64,000 bases of DNA from Trema orientale. Lineage: Eukaryota; Streptophyta; Magnoliopsida; Rosales; Cannabaceae. The stretch spans positions 205,897 through 269,896 of the forward strand of contig JXTC01000128.1 of the NCBI GenBank assembly GCA_002914845.1, given 5' to 3'. The position numbers and the translations under genes were made by a program. The notes under the pieces were generated by a model, which saw nothing but the letters and a program-made list of their open reading frames with translations, had not been told where the DNA came from and searched no databases. Shown here one piece after another: positions 24,110 through 34,892 of this stretch; positions within the stretch are counted from its first letter, which is position 1; each line of letters opens with the position of its first letter.

Positions 24110-24513
24110 ATTACCATTCATAATAAGACAAGAAAGCTAGATGTCTACGTTTATAATTCTTCAAAGCAAGAACGATATAGTCTTTTTTCGCCCTTTTATC
24201 TTCTCTTATCCCCATCCCAGGGACTAAAGAAACTTTAATTGGACAAATGAAATCATAGTTTTGATTGGAACATCTACTCATGAACAAATACGTATAATAC
24301 AAAGAAAAGACTATTTGTTACCATTAATTTCTAATGGAGTAATAATTTGTAAGTGAAATGAAAAATTTCAACTAACCTTATGTAGAATTCAGTACAAGGC
24401 ATACCGACCACAGCCACCATATAATTGATGTCTTCACTATCTAGATAGTTCTTGTGATCATTGCTAACAATTTCTAGAGATAAGAAAAATTCAATAGTAT
24501 CATCAGTCCTCAT
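24110..24513 (-). pseudogene. Ulp1-like (C48) protease remnant of the CACTA element
   Basis: Minus-strand residues SNQNYDFICPIKVS, GMGIREDKRAKKDYIV and LALKNYKRRHLAFLSYY recall the Ulp1-like domain carried by some plant CACTA elements. The catalytic His/Asp/Cys are not recognisable. Call rests on resemblance and neighbours. Confidence 0.45.
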
Positions 24514-24779
24514 ACATTAGGTAGCATAATTCCAAATTGCGTGAAGACACGGTAACAATTCCTCAGCTATCACGTTAGATTTTTTGTTATTTTTGATTGA
24601 AAGAGTTTGATGGATCTGTGCTATTCATTGAAGATAGTTCCTTTCCTTTTTCTTTCATGTTTTTCATAGGATCCTATAGAAAAAATTAATAAGATTCAAT
24701 TAATTAATATACACCAAGAAAATCTTATTTAGTATGTATTACCAATATATCGTACATACCTCTTCTCCAAATATCATCA

Positions 24780-25000
24780 AATGTTCTGGCTATGCAACAT
24801 ATACACCCAAAGCATCCACTGTTTGGATTAGTCAATCTCAGGCTGAATATCCACAGTTACTGAAATTCTTAAGTTGCCATCTGCAAGAGGACGACCATGA
24901 ATAACATGTCCAGAATTCTTATATACTAAACCCTTAGCAACTATATTTTCCACATTATCCACAGTTAATATACAAATAATACCCTAGAAGACTAAGACTC
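24780..25000 (-). pseudogene. DUF8039-like remnant of the CACTA element
   Basis: Minus-strand VDNVENIVAKGLVYKN, HVIHGRPLADGNLRISV and TVDIQPEIDQ follow the pattern (V-A-K-G..., H-G-x-P-L-x...N-x-R-V-S-V) of the DUF8039 segment found downstream of plant CACTA transposases. No complete frame remains. Confidence 0.5.
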
Positions 25001-26099
25001 TTCATTTAGCATTAAAAATATTTAAGTTTAAAAGACACAATAAATAATATACCTTTCCAAGACCTATGACGTTCGTCGCTTCCTCATTTTTTGCTTATTC
25101 ATGTATTGTACAACTTGCCTTAGTACTGCAGTGTTCCTCCATAAGAGTTTGCTCACAATCAATCTTGCCAAATTTTTTTTCTCCAAGCTTTTTTTTTTTT
25201 TTTTTGGTAGTGGCTGGAGTTGTGAATTCAAGTTTGCCATATTTTTCTTCATATAATCTTTCTTAGTTTGTATTTTTGTAGAACAAGTGTATCTATTGAT
25301 TTCAAAATAATCTATTTGCTTCACGTACTACGGTTGTCCTCTACATGACCCGCGTGCTCTTGGGTCCCTAATACTATAGTCAATATATCAAGTTTTCCAT
25401 CTGACTGAAATGTACCTTATGTAACTTCTTCAGATAATGAATCCTACCAATCAAAATAGATATATCAATAATAATCATTTTCAATAACTAGCTAAAGGAT
25501 AGATAATTTATAAATTACATCATACTTACAATCAGATCAACGACTATTTTGGTTTTATTATTCTTTATACTTTATTTCTTGTTATGTCGTGCGTACTTCC
25601 ACAATTAGTCTCTAGGAATCCGTTGTGTAGATCCTACTTCTACTTGCTATAATAAAATAATAAATTATTAAATGAATATATATTCACAAATATTTGAAGT
25701 TAGATTATAATGGTTATCATTTCTCTCTCCAACGAATTGTATCCGCTTCAAAAAAGATGATGATCATATTCATATGTATTTCTTCTATCACTTTGCTGAG
25801 AAGAAAGTTTCTGTCACTCCTCTATCTATCTAATCTTTGCACATTATTGTGCTGTAATGAATGAATGATCTTCCAAAACCTTGGTCGGTCTATTGTTAAC
25901 ATTTGGATCATTAAGCATTAGTTTTACAAAATGAGTTACAAGAAAATACTTAAACTTCCTCCATTTTTCTCCACAAGAAAACAGTGGTGCCTTCTTATGA
26001 GAAACATCAACTTGCAAAGCTTGCTGCCTCATAAACCCATTAAGACTTTGTCACATAAATCATAAAAAACTTACCAAGATCATAAATCATAAAGTATAA

Positions 26100-26960
26100 T
26101 GTGTACTTTTTCGGTGGTAAAAGAGTGCGATACCCTTTTTTTTCAGGAGCCAATTGCTCTCTAATTTATAACTCAACAAGGTCTAAACGAGCCTTAATGC
26201 CGTCTTTAGTTTTGCCCAGAACATTTCTCAACCTTATAGAATATGTGTCTTCATCGTAAATTAGGCAATCCTTGCCGGATTTATAGAGTAACCCGACAAA
26301 TTTTTGTAAGCAGGAAAGTCATTAATTGTCCACAATAACATTGCTCGAAGTGTAAACTTTTCTTTTCAAAATACATCCTTAACTTGAATCCCAGTTTCTC
26401 ATAACAGTTTCAAGTCATCAATCAAAGGTACTAAGTATACATCAATGTCATTACCCGGCTGTTTAGGTCCTAAAATCAATAATGTCAACATAAGAAATCT
26501 TCGCTTCATGCTTAGCCATAGGGGAAAATTATAAATCACAAGTACTACCGGCCAAGTACTATATCTACTACTAAAGTTACTGTGCAGATTGATACCTTAG
26601 CTGAAAAACCAAGATGAAGATTTCTTATTTCAGCACTAAACTCGGGATTTTGTATATATCAAATGTCCTCTATTACGAAAAATTAGAGGGATGACAAAGT
26701 TTGTCATCATATACTATTCTGTATGCGTGTCAAGTCAAATTCTTTGCATATTTTTTATTTTTAAACGTTCACCTGAATCGTGGTATTGACAGTATATATC
26801 ATAACACTTTCTCAGGAACTCCTTTATTGGGCCGATTTTTCCGTACATCTAATAAGAACAACTTCATTTTGTACTTTCTGAATACTTCTTGTTCTTTAGC
26901 TATCATACATTTCTTAGCATTAATGCAATTGTCTAGATTCTTACCAAAAAAATAAAATCA
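26100..26960 (-). pseudogene. TNP2-type CACTA transposase remnant
   Basis: Minus-strand fragments in order: KNRPNKGVPEKVL, YILSIPRFR, YAKNLT, CHPS, PGNDIDVYLVPLIDDLKLL, FTLRAMLLWTINDFPAYKNL, SIRLRNVLGKTKDGIKARLD and QLAPEKKGYRTLLPPKKYTL. These match the conserved body of TNP2 transposases of plant CACTA elements. Frameshifts and stops separate them. Confidence 0.85.
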
Positions 26961-27129
26961 AAGTGAACATGTGTTAAACAAACAGACTTGTTGATATTAG
27001 AAACAGAACCATTAATACATATTAGAAACAAGCCATTTATATACATTGAGCTCATCAAATAGTTTAGTATTCATATGGAAATGTTAGAAACAGAACATTG
27101 GTATTTATATATAACGTACTTAAAAAATG

Positions 27130-27260
27130 TTAGAAATAGAACCAGCACGGGATGACAGCTCAGAGGAGCTCGAGCTAGTCGGCGAGCAAGGGGAAGAAGG
27201 TCCAAAAAGGCCCAGGTTTGAGGACGAGCTTGAGAATAGATAATCCAGCCTTTTAATCGA
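27130..27260. other. Short GC-rich segment of unknown origin
   Basis: A GC-rich island in AT-rich surroundings. On the plus strand it can be read as an acidic peptide (DDSSEELELVGEQGEEG...), without clear family. It is probably a piece of a transposon ORF. Confidence 0.3.
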
Positions 27261-27289
27261 GCCACAAAACAGATAATCCAATTCACATG

Positions 27290-28532
27290 TATGAACTACT
27301 CAACGGAGAATCTCAGGCTAATATACTACGACAACGAAATAAATTGGACATCTATAAAAGATAAGAGTCTGAAAAAGGATAAAAGCCGACATAGGGGGCT
27401 TTTCTCTGCAGATAGAAGAGAGGCTTTAATTAAATCATTTTTACAAGCTATTCCTAGCTATCTCATAAGTACTTTCAAAATACCTATGGCTCTCTACAAT
27501 GTTTTATTATCCATTCTACTCAGATTTTGGTAGGGGTCAATGAATGGAGATAAGAAGATTACCTGGACTAAATGGCCTAAAGTCTGTCTTCCAAAAGGTC
27601 TTAGCAGTTTAGAGTTTCAGAATTTGTAACTTCTTAATCAAGCATCGGTTATCAAGCAAGCTTGACATCTCATTTGTAATCCTTCTACTCTAGCAAGCCA
27701 TCTTTTTTAAAGGGATATTTTAGCAAATAACAATTTTCTTTCGATTCAGGATAAGAGGGGTTCATCATACCTTTAGAAGGGTTTGCTTTAGAGTCAGGAG
27801 ATGAGACTTAAAGGGCTAAGGTGGCATATTGGTAATGATGCGTCAATTAATATCTATAATGACCCATAGATTCGTAGACTAGTGATGTTTAGACTAATCT
27901 CCCAATGAAGGACGAATCTTAATATGGTGTATGATTTAATTCTCAGCCAGGGTCTTTGGAATGATACTTTGCTGAACCAACTTTTCCTTCCCATGGATAG
28001 TGAGACTATTAAGTCCATACCTTTAAGCTTTACTAAACATGCGAACAAGATGATTTGGCATTATAATTCAAAAGGAGAATACTTGACGAAGAAGGGATAT
28101 AATTTACTTCTCAATGAATGTTTCGTTCAAGGTAGCATAACTTTTGCACCTACTTAGAGGTGGTGGAAATTCATGTGGAGGCTAAATATTCCTTCGTAGA
28201 TCCGAGCCTTTCTTTGGAGAGTTTTTTATGAGGTTCTACCCTTGTGTTCCAACCTCTTGTGCAGGAAGGTAATAACTAGACCCAGTTGTTTACAATATTT
28301 TTCTAGGTGGAAAGATTCCTACCATGCTTTCTTTAGTTGTGCTACTAGTAAAAAGGTGTGGAAAAAATCTGGATTTTTAGATGCTATTAAAACTATTCTG
28401 CATGTTTCAGCTATGGAGATTTTGCTGGGTATATTTTAGTCTTTGTAGCAGGATTCTTTTGAAAAATTTGTTGTTATTCTCTAGGCTATATGGAATGACA
28501 GAAATGATGTTGTTCATGTAGTGTAACCAAAA
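27290..28532 (+). pseudogene. LINE ORF2 C-terminal part (RT end plus zf-RVT)
   Basis: Plus-strand fragments ADRREALIKSFLQAIPSYL, STFKIPMALYN, KITWTKWPKVCLPKGL, LLNQASVIKQA, LKGLRWHIGNDASI and WKFMWRLNIPS...IRAFLWRVFYEVLP are the typical end of a plant LINE reverse transcriptase, followed by the zinc-finger zf-RVT region and AIWNDRNDVVH. Many stops. It is interrupted at about 28517-28532 by a small copia element, and the frame seems to resume at 30977. Confidence 0.85.
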
Positions 28533-29081
28533 TATTAGCATTTGAATATATTTATTGAATTAAATTGAAGAATATCTCTACCGCGTACAAACCACGTGGG
28601 GAGATGGAGGATATCTTTATATTTATGTAAAAAAGATGTATAACGTATAGCTGGTAGAAAACATATATTTACAGCATACAAGCAGCATTTTATACATGGT
28701 AATTATGTGAAGATTTGATGGAGAATTTGGTGAGTCTAAGCCTATAAACAAAGGCTGAATCCTCTTCATTTCTTCATCCCAAAGTAAGAGAAAAATACTA
28801 AGAGTGAGATTTTTACTCTGAAAGTTAGGGAGAAAATTATCTTGGGCATATTTAGGGATCATTGGATAGAAGAGAGAAAACTATATGATTGTAACAATTT
28901 TTCATATAGTGGAAGTCTTTTCTGAGGATTGTGGTTTTTCTCCTGATTTGGGAATTTTTCCATGTAAAATCTTATGTTATGCTTATTGATCTTGTTTATG
29001 TTTTAATTTTTATATTTTTCTTGACATTTCTTTGAAGTAGTATCCTGAGCATGGTGAATTTGGGTGGTGAGATTCCTAAGA
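28533..29081 (+). repeat. 5' LTR of the short copia element
   Basis: 549 bp, clearly alignable to 30415-30976 throughout. Confidence 0.88.
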
Positions 29082-29083
29082 AC

Positions 29084-29095
29084 TAGTATCAGAGC
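29084..29095 (+). other. Primer-binding site of the short copia element
   Basis: TAGTATCAGAGC, one mismatch from the tRNA-iMet site TGGTATCAGAGC, three bases after the LTR. Confidence 0.75.
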
Positions 29096-29246
29096 GAGGT
29101 TGCAATAGATTTTTTTGGTGTACTAGAGCTTGGCAGTAGTCTAAAGAAATTTTGTCTGGGTTTTAAGTAGGACAGTTGTGACTCCTCCAATCTTTCCTGA
29201 GAATTTTTCTTAGCGGTATTTTTTCAAGTGTGAAGTGCAAATCAAT

Positions 29247-29964
29247 ATGTCAGGAATCAAGTATTCAACTCTGATCAAAGCTGAAGTAAAGAAATTTGAC
29301 GGCAACATCAACTTTTGCTTATGGCAAGTTCAAGTCAAGTATTTATTGATTCAATCTGGTCTACACAAGATTTTAAAGGGCTAAGATAATTAACAATGAA
29401 GACTGGGAAGATCTGGATGAGAGAGCTGCTAGCGCGATACGGATAATATGCTTAACAAAAAATATTCTGGCAAATGTACTTAGAATATCTATAACCAAGG
29501 GTCTCTGGGAAAAGCTCGGAGAATTGTATCAAGCAAAACATATCTCAAATTGGTGCCTGAAGAAGTAATTTCATATACTACATATGAGTGAAGGTACAAT
29601 AATATCATATCATCTAAGCGTCTTAAACGACATCGTTTTTGAATTGGAGGCTATTGGAGTTAAGATCGATGATGAGGACAAGGCGTTGCGACTCATTTGG
29701 TCGCTTCCGTCTTCCTATAAACATATGAAGCCGATTCTGATGTACGGGAAAGAGACTGTGAATTTTTCAAAAGTGACGAGCAAACTCTTTTCTAAAGAAA
29801 AAAGGCTGAGGAATGGTGGAGGTAATACATCACTTGAAGACTCAACATTAATGGTTGATAAGAAGCAAAGATGCTTCGGGAAGGAGAATATCATCTGCTG
29901 GACATGCGAAAAGTCTGGTCATATAAAAAGAAATTGTTTGGAAGGTGGAGCAGGTTCGGCTTGA
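29247..29964 (+). pseudogene. Copia gag of the short element
   Basis: Begins MSGIKYSTLIKAEVKKFDG...WQVQVKYLLIQSGL, a typical copia Gag (UBN2-like) N-terminus, with early stops. From 29584 an intact 126-residue segment ends in the zinc knuckle CWTCEKSGHIKRNC (C-x2-C-x4-H-x4-C). No protease or integrase follows. Confidence 0.8.
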
Positions 29965-30414
29965 AGCTCCAAGACCGATGAAGCTGCTAATATTGTCTTA
30001 TGTGATGAAAGCAATAGTGATGTCTTATGATAAGGAGATGAACATCCTCATCACACACCGCTGATCCCTAAAATTGCCATGAAAAAGGATATAAAATTAG
30101 CGGCGAATTCAGAGTTCACAAGTTTGCACACGAGCATTAGTTTAGCGTTTGATGCAGAGTGTGTAATGAATGATATCGATGGTTGATGGACTTCTAGAAA
30201 AGCCAAATGTGGGAGTCAGCACCATAATTATCAGCAAGGTTTTTCGACATGGGCCAATATAAAATTCTTAAAATTTGTTAATTCTAAGTAGTGTACTCAT
30301 ATGATAGAGTATGATTGTCAGTAAAGACAATGATAGCAACAGAAGCTATGAGATGATCCCTCGCAATGATCGTGTGTGAAGACATGATTGAAATCAAGTC
30401 TTCAAGTGGGAGAT

Positions 30415-30976
30415 TGTTAGCATTTGAATGTATTTATTGTACTAAATAGGAGAATATCTCTACTGCGTACAAACCGCATGAGAAGATGAAGGATATCTTT
30501 ATATTTATGTCAAAAAGATATATAAGATATAGCTGGTAGAAAACGCGTATTTGTAGCATACAAATAGCATTTTTTACATGACAATTATGTGAGGATTTGG
30601 TGGAAAGGTTAGTGAGCCGAAGATTATAAATAGAGGCTTAATCCTCTTCATTTCTTCATCTCATAATGAGTGAAAAATACCAAGAGTGAGAGTAAAAGTG
30701 AGAGTTTTATTCTGAGAGTTAGGGAGAAAATTCTCTTGGATGTATTTAGGGATCATTATTTAGAAGAGGGGAAACTGTATGATTGTAATAATTTTTCATA
30801 TAGTGGAAGTCTTTTCTAAGAATCGTGGTTTTTTTCTCCTGATTTGGGAGTTTTTTCACGTTAAATCTTGTGTTGTGCTTATTGATCTTGTTTATATTTT
30901 AATTTCTGTATTTTTCTTGATATTTCTTTAAATAGCATCCTGGACATAGTGAATCTGGGTGGTCAGATTTCTAACA
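30415..30976 (+). repeat. 3' LTR of the short copia element
   Basis: 562 bp, TGTTAGCATTTG...TTTCTAACA. Confidence 0.88.
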
Positions 30977-31840
30977 TAGAGAGCCCTCCATTCTTCTTGA
31001 CCAATGCTTAATATTTGGTTAAATGGATATGTAGTTGCTGAGTTTTATATATCACGTTGTCAAAGGGTTAAATTCATTGATATCAATCCCAGCTTAAAAC
31101 TCTCTAAAAGTAAATCAAATAATTAAGAAAAATATTAAAAGGTATTTGTCTGCTAGTAATAGTATGTGATCCAAAGCGGCAAAACAATACCGGTAATATT
31201 GTTCAAGAATTACAGTTGGTCGATTTTTCTACTATTTTGCAAGTCATCTTCACCAATAAACCAATTTTTCAAAATAATTTTCTAGTTATATAAAAAGGGT
31301 TCAAAGCTATAAAAGGTCAGTGCAAGGCTTTGCCAAAAAACCTACGAGACGGGGAGATATACTTATGCAAGACAAAGTTGCAAGCTACCTTGCTAGCCCC
31401 CACTCTTTGATGACAAATAATTGCATTAATATATTTGATGGGAAAGTGAGCAGAGATTTCTAGAATGATAAGTGCAATTATAGCAATAAACTAAACTTCA
31501 AAATTAACATATAGAATACATATCAAATTGCTCAATGAAGCATGGGAGACCCAACATCAATTATTTTTGGCATGTGAACTGATTGACTTTAAGCATTACG
31601 TACATAGTGATTTTAGATAGTCAAATTATAAAACTAATAGTCTTCCTTCCATTTTTTCATTATGTTTCTAGCTAATTTGACCCACACTAGTACTATTGGA
31701 GCATTGGAGATGCAAGAACATCAAGGGCCAGGGCTGGGCTTTAATAAAAAAAACGTATGTCGGGCCAGGCCAGGCCCACGGGCCCAAATAGCCCGTTTGA
31801 TTTTCAATTAATATAAGTTTTGGAGATAGACAGCTCACAC
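30977..31840. other. Probable LINE continuation, then intergenic DNA
   Basis: The first bases (from about 30979) can be read REPSILLDQC, in frame with the interrupted LINE (RNDVVH). Beyond about 31100 no domain is recognised. Confidence 0.4.
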
Positions 31841-31922
31841 GTGGACGTGCCGGAGTGGTTATCGGGCATGACTAGAAATCATGTGGGCTCTGCCCGCGCA
31901 GGTTCGAATCCTGCCGTTCACG
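31841..31922 (+). tRNA. tRNA-Ser(AGA): tRNA-Ser (anticodon AGA)
   Basis: 82 nt. The acceptor stem GTGGACG pairs with CGTTCAC (one G-T), with discriminator G. The anticodon stem CATGA/TCATG (31867-31871, 31879-31883) encloses the loop CTAGAAA with anticodon AGA at 31874-31876, reading codon UCU. A long variable arm (class II) and the T-loop GGTTCGAATCC are present. No intron and no encoded CCA. A T6 run immediately downstream is the Pol III terminator. The structure looks functional. Confidence 0.95.
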
Positions 31923-32700
31923 CTTTTTTCTATTAATCATTATTCTTTTTGGAAACAAAATAAATAATAATCCTTTAAAACAGAAATAGCTTCCTTTTTT
32001 TTATTTTTTATTTTTAATTAAATGTATCCAGTATCCCCTCCAAAAGAAAAAGACCGGATGAACTTTATGATGACGAGTATTGGTTCAAAAGTTTTATTGT
32101 ATTTATTTTTTTTGGTAAATAAATTTTCTTTTTTATTTTTTTTAAATTTCTATTAATTATTTTTTTTTGAAAAAATAAATAAGAATCACGCTTTTTTCTA
32201 TTAATCATTATTCTTTTTGGAAACAAAATAATAATAATCCTTTAAAACAGAAAAAGCTTCCCCTTTTTTTTTCAAATGTATCCAGTATCCCCTCCAAAAG
32301 AAAAAGACCGGATGAACTTTATGATGACGAGTATTGGTTCAAAAGTTTTATTGTATTTATTTTTTTTTAGTAAATAAATTTCCTTTTTTATTTTTTTTAA
32401 ATTTCTATTATTATTTTTTTGAAAAAATAAATAAGAATCCTTTTAAATAAAATAGACTCCTTTTTTTTTTAATGGATCCCATCCAAAAGAACAAAGAAAA
32501 GAACTAATGAACTTTAAGATGACCAGTTTTAGTTCCCAAGTTTTTTTTTTTTTACTTTTTTTTTAATAAATAATTCCCCCTTCTCTCTTTCTTTTCTTTT
32601 TTTCTTTTTTCTTTTTTCCTTGCGTGGATGAATAGAAAAGACCTAATGAACTTTAAGATGACCAGTTTTGGTTCCCAAAAAGGACCAAACCGGTTAAACC
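31919..32700. repeat. Degenerate tandem repeat downstream of the tRNA gene
   Basis: Unit 1 (about 31919-32186) starts in the last bases of the tRNA gene (CACGCTTTTTTCTATTAATC) and includes AAAGACCGGATGAACTTT and GATGACGAGTATTGG. Unit 2 (about 32187-32432) repeats all of this almost exactly, including CACG from the tRNA end. Two shorter, more diverged copies follow, marked by AACTTTAAGATGACCAGTTT at about 32509 and 32649. Confidence 0.85.
31924..31930 (+). terminator. Pol III terminator of tRNA-Ser
   Basis: CTTTTTTC directly after the tRNA 3' end. Confidence 0.8.
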
Positions 32701-33520
32701 CTTGGAGCTAGCAGCAATTTTTTTACCCAACAATATTGAGTATTTACTCCCTCTGTGCAAACATGTTAAGGATCTAACTCACTTTTTCTTTCAATAGGCA
32801 GGATTTTCATAGGAAAATAAGCAAAGAATTTAAAATGCATAATTTCATATTGACTAAATTATTATTTTCCTTTCCAAACATGATATTTGATATTGTACAA
32901 TATTTATATCCAGGCCCGAAATCAAATTATCTCCAATATTATATAATAGTTTATACATTTATTTGCTTTTTATTACTTGAACACATAGATGCAATGCAAG
33001 CACTAATATCGAAATCTCAGGACCAGGAAAAAAAAAAAAAAAAAAAAGAGGAAATTGAATAAATTTAAAGGCTGAAACTTTTACTAAAAATAAAATAGCA
33101 TAAAAGAGAAAGAGAAAAAGCAAAAAGCTGGTCATTACAAGGAGAGGAGTACTTGATATCAATGAGCTAGGAACCAATTAAAAAGGAATTAGAAAAAGCT
33201 TCCATTAATACCTTACTACTACTACTGATCATCAGACTCCTACTACAGACTCAGAGTCACCTGCAGCTCATATAATATTTACACTTATAACAGAGAGATA
33301 GTATCACGTACTGTGATTATGTCTATGTGATATATCAATGTATGTGTGTGTATATATATATATACAAAAAAAAAAAGAGCAGAAGCAGCCAATCATAAGT
33401 CAGAGACGCCAGAACCAGCTGCAGTAGCGTCGTTAAAGGCGCTTGCCAGACTTATATCCTATTGCTAGCTTAGTAGTTTTCACTTTTCGGAGCATTTCTC
33501 TGGCCTTTCTTTTTCTTTTA

Positions 33521-33583
33521 AACAAATTTTTTTGTTATAGTGTATGTGTGTGTCTATACATACACTATAACAAAAAATTTGTT
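33521..33583. repeat. Near-perfect hairpin
   Basis: Left arm 33521-33546 (ATAGTGTATG end) and right arm 33559-33583 (CATACACTAT start) are complementary except for one extra T in a T7/A6 run, separated by a 12-base loop. It may be a tiny foldback element or a small-RNA precursor. Confidence 0.75.
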
Positions 33584-34674
33584 GCAGAAAAGTACGTGAA
33601 GGGTTTTCTTGAGTCCTATATATAAAGAGAAAGCCAGATATCCATTTGTTGTGTTGCAGCACATAAAAGGTGTAAAACGATCTCTAGAACAGAAAAGGTT
33701 CAACTATTTTCTTCAGTAGTATTATATATAATACTTTTGATCAAAGAAAGCTCAAGAGCCTTTTGAAAGATGGTGATCAAGAGGCCAATAGGGTTCTAGC
33801 CTGCCTAGGGTACGTTTTGATCATGACATAATGAATTTTTATTAATTATAAGAGTTTCTTAAATCTTACATCCTGTTATAAAATATATATGCTTTTATAC
33901 TGGCTACTTTAGTTTCATACCCTAATAATTTGATCAAACAAATTACCTAAGTAAAAAATGAGTTTATCTGTGTATAAGGACCTCAGCTCTTATATACCAT
34001 ATTTCCATTAACCTCTCCACAAAAAATTCATGCTCTTGATAATTTTTTTACAGTACTTTTTGTAAGAATACGTACTACTTATTAGTTATAACTTTGAAAT
34101 ATATAGTACATATATATGTATATGAATGTAGAGTTCCAATATTAAAACACACTAATTCACAATCAATCGTCTGTATAATAATGTAAAACCAATACCTAAT
34201 GCCCATACACGCAATAATATTTTGGTTTATGAGTTCTCTGTAGTGCATTATGAACAAAAATTAAAACGGAAAGAAAACTGAATTTAACTATAAAATAATT
34301 AATATATTTGCATGGTTATATTATATATATAATTATTGAGAAAAGTTTGAGTTATAACCCCTATATATACATATGAGATACATTTCAATTTTCAAAGTAA
34401 GACATTATATATAGGTATCTTGTTACAAATTCAATGGGTATTAAACCGCATTTCAAAACGTCTTTCAAAAGGACTTATAGGTTTTAAATGGGCTTCATTA
34501 TTATAGGCTATTAACTGAAGATCACCCATTATATATATATATATATACATATTGACTTCCAACTTTATATGCCATGTACACTAGCAGACTCAATGAAGAT
34601 GATGACACATAATTGGATCAATCATATATATATAACTATAAAAGCTAAGAACTTATTAATTAAAATCTAATTAA

Positions 34675-34675
<1 letters not shown>

Positions 34676-34718
<43 letters not shown>
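34676..34718. repeat. GA microsatellite
   Basis: About 20 GA dinucleotides just downstream of the SPL-type gene's stop codon (gene on minus strand). Confidence 0.95.
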
Positions 34719-34719
<1 letters not shown>

Positions 34720-34892
34720 CTGAATTAATCCAAAAGCAAAAGGATATATATATATATATTAATCTCTATGATATACCCTGGAAAAGTTTGATTATCAACA
34801 AATTAAGTCAAATGAAACCAAACTAATGAACATATATTAATGTAAAACAAAAGTAAGACAGTATCTTTTCGGTTCTGCATATATATAAAATT

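Larger units (their letters stand above)
23107..27000 (-). mobile_element. Decayed CACTA (En/Spm) transposon
   Basis: Minus-strand remnants in CACTA order: TNP2-type transposase (about 26100-26960), a DUF8039-like segment (about 24780-25000) and an Ulp1/C48-protease-like segment (about 24110-24500). At the left end is a 40-bp palindrome (23108-23147) of the type found in CACTA subterminal regions. Perfect CACTA termini and the 3-bp duplication are not seen; the right limit is approximate. It directly abuts the gypsy integrase fragment. Confidence 0.75.
28533..30976 (+). mobile_element. Short gag-only copia-type LTR retrotransposon
   Basis: LTRs at 28533-29081 (549 bp) and 30415-30976 (562 bp), beginning T(A/G)TTAGCATTTGAAT and ending in CTAAGA/CTAACA. 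The tRNA-Met-type primer-binding site is just inside the 5' LTR, and AAGTGGGAGAT is the polypurine tract before the 3' LTR. The internal part is only 1333 bp and holds gag but no pol. A target duplication is not seen (CAAAA versus TAGAG). Confidence 0.88.
32701..34892. other. AT-rich intergenic DNA
   Basis: No gene found. Contains poly(A) at about 33029-33047, TG/TA microsatellite near 33340-33363, a hairpin at 33521-33583, TA repeats near 34528, and a GA repeat at 34676-34718. Confidence 0.5.

Noticed and set aside
34676-34718. GA repeat as a regulatory GAGA element of the SPL-type gene
   Set aside because: It lies downstream of the stop codon; nothing beyond a microsatellite can be supported.
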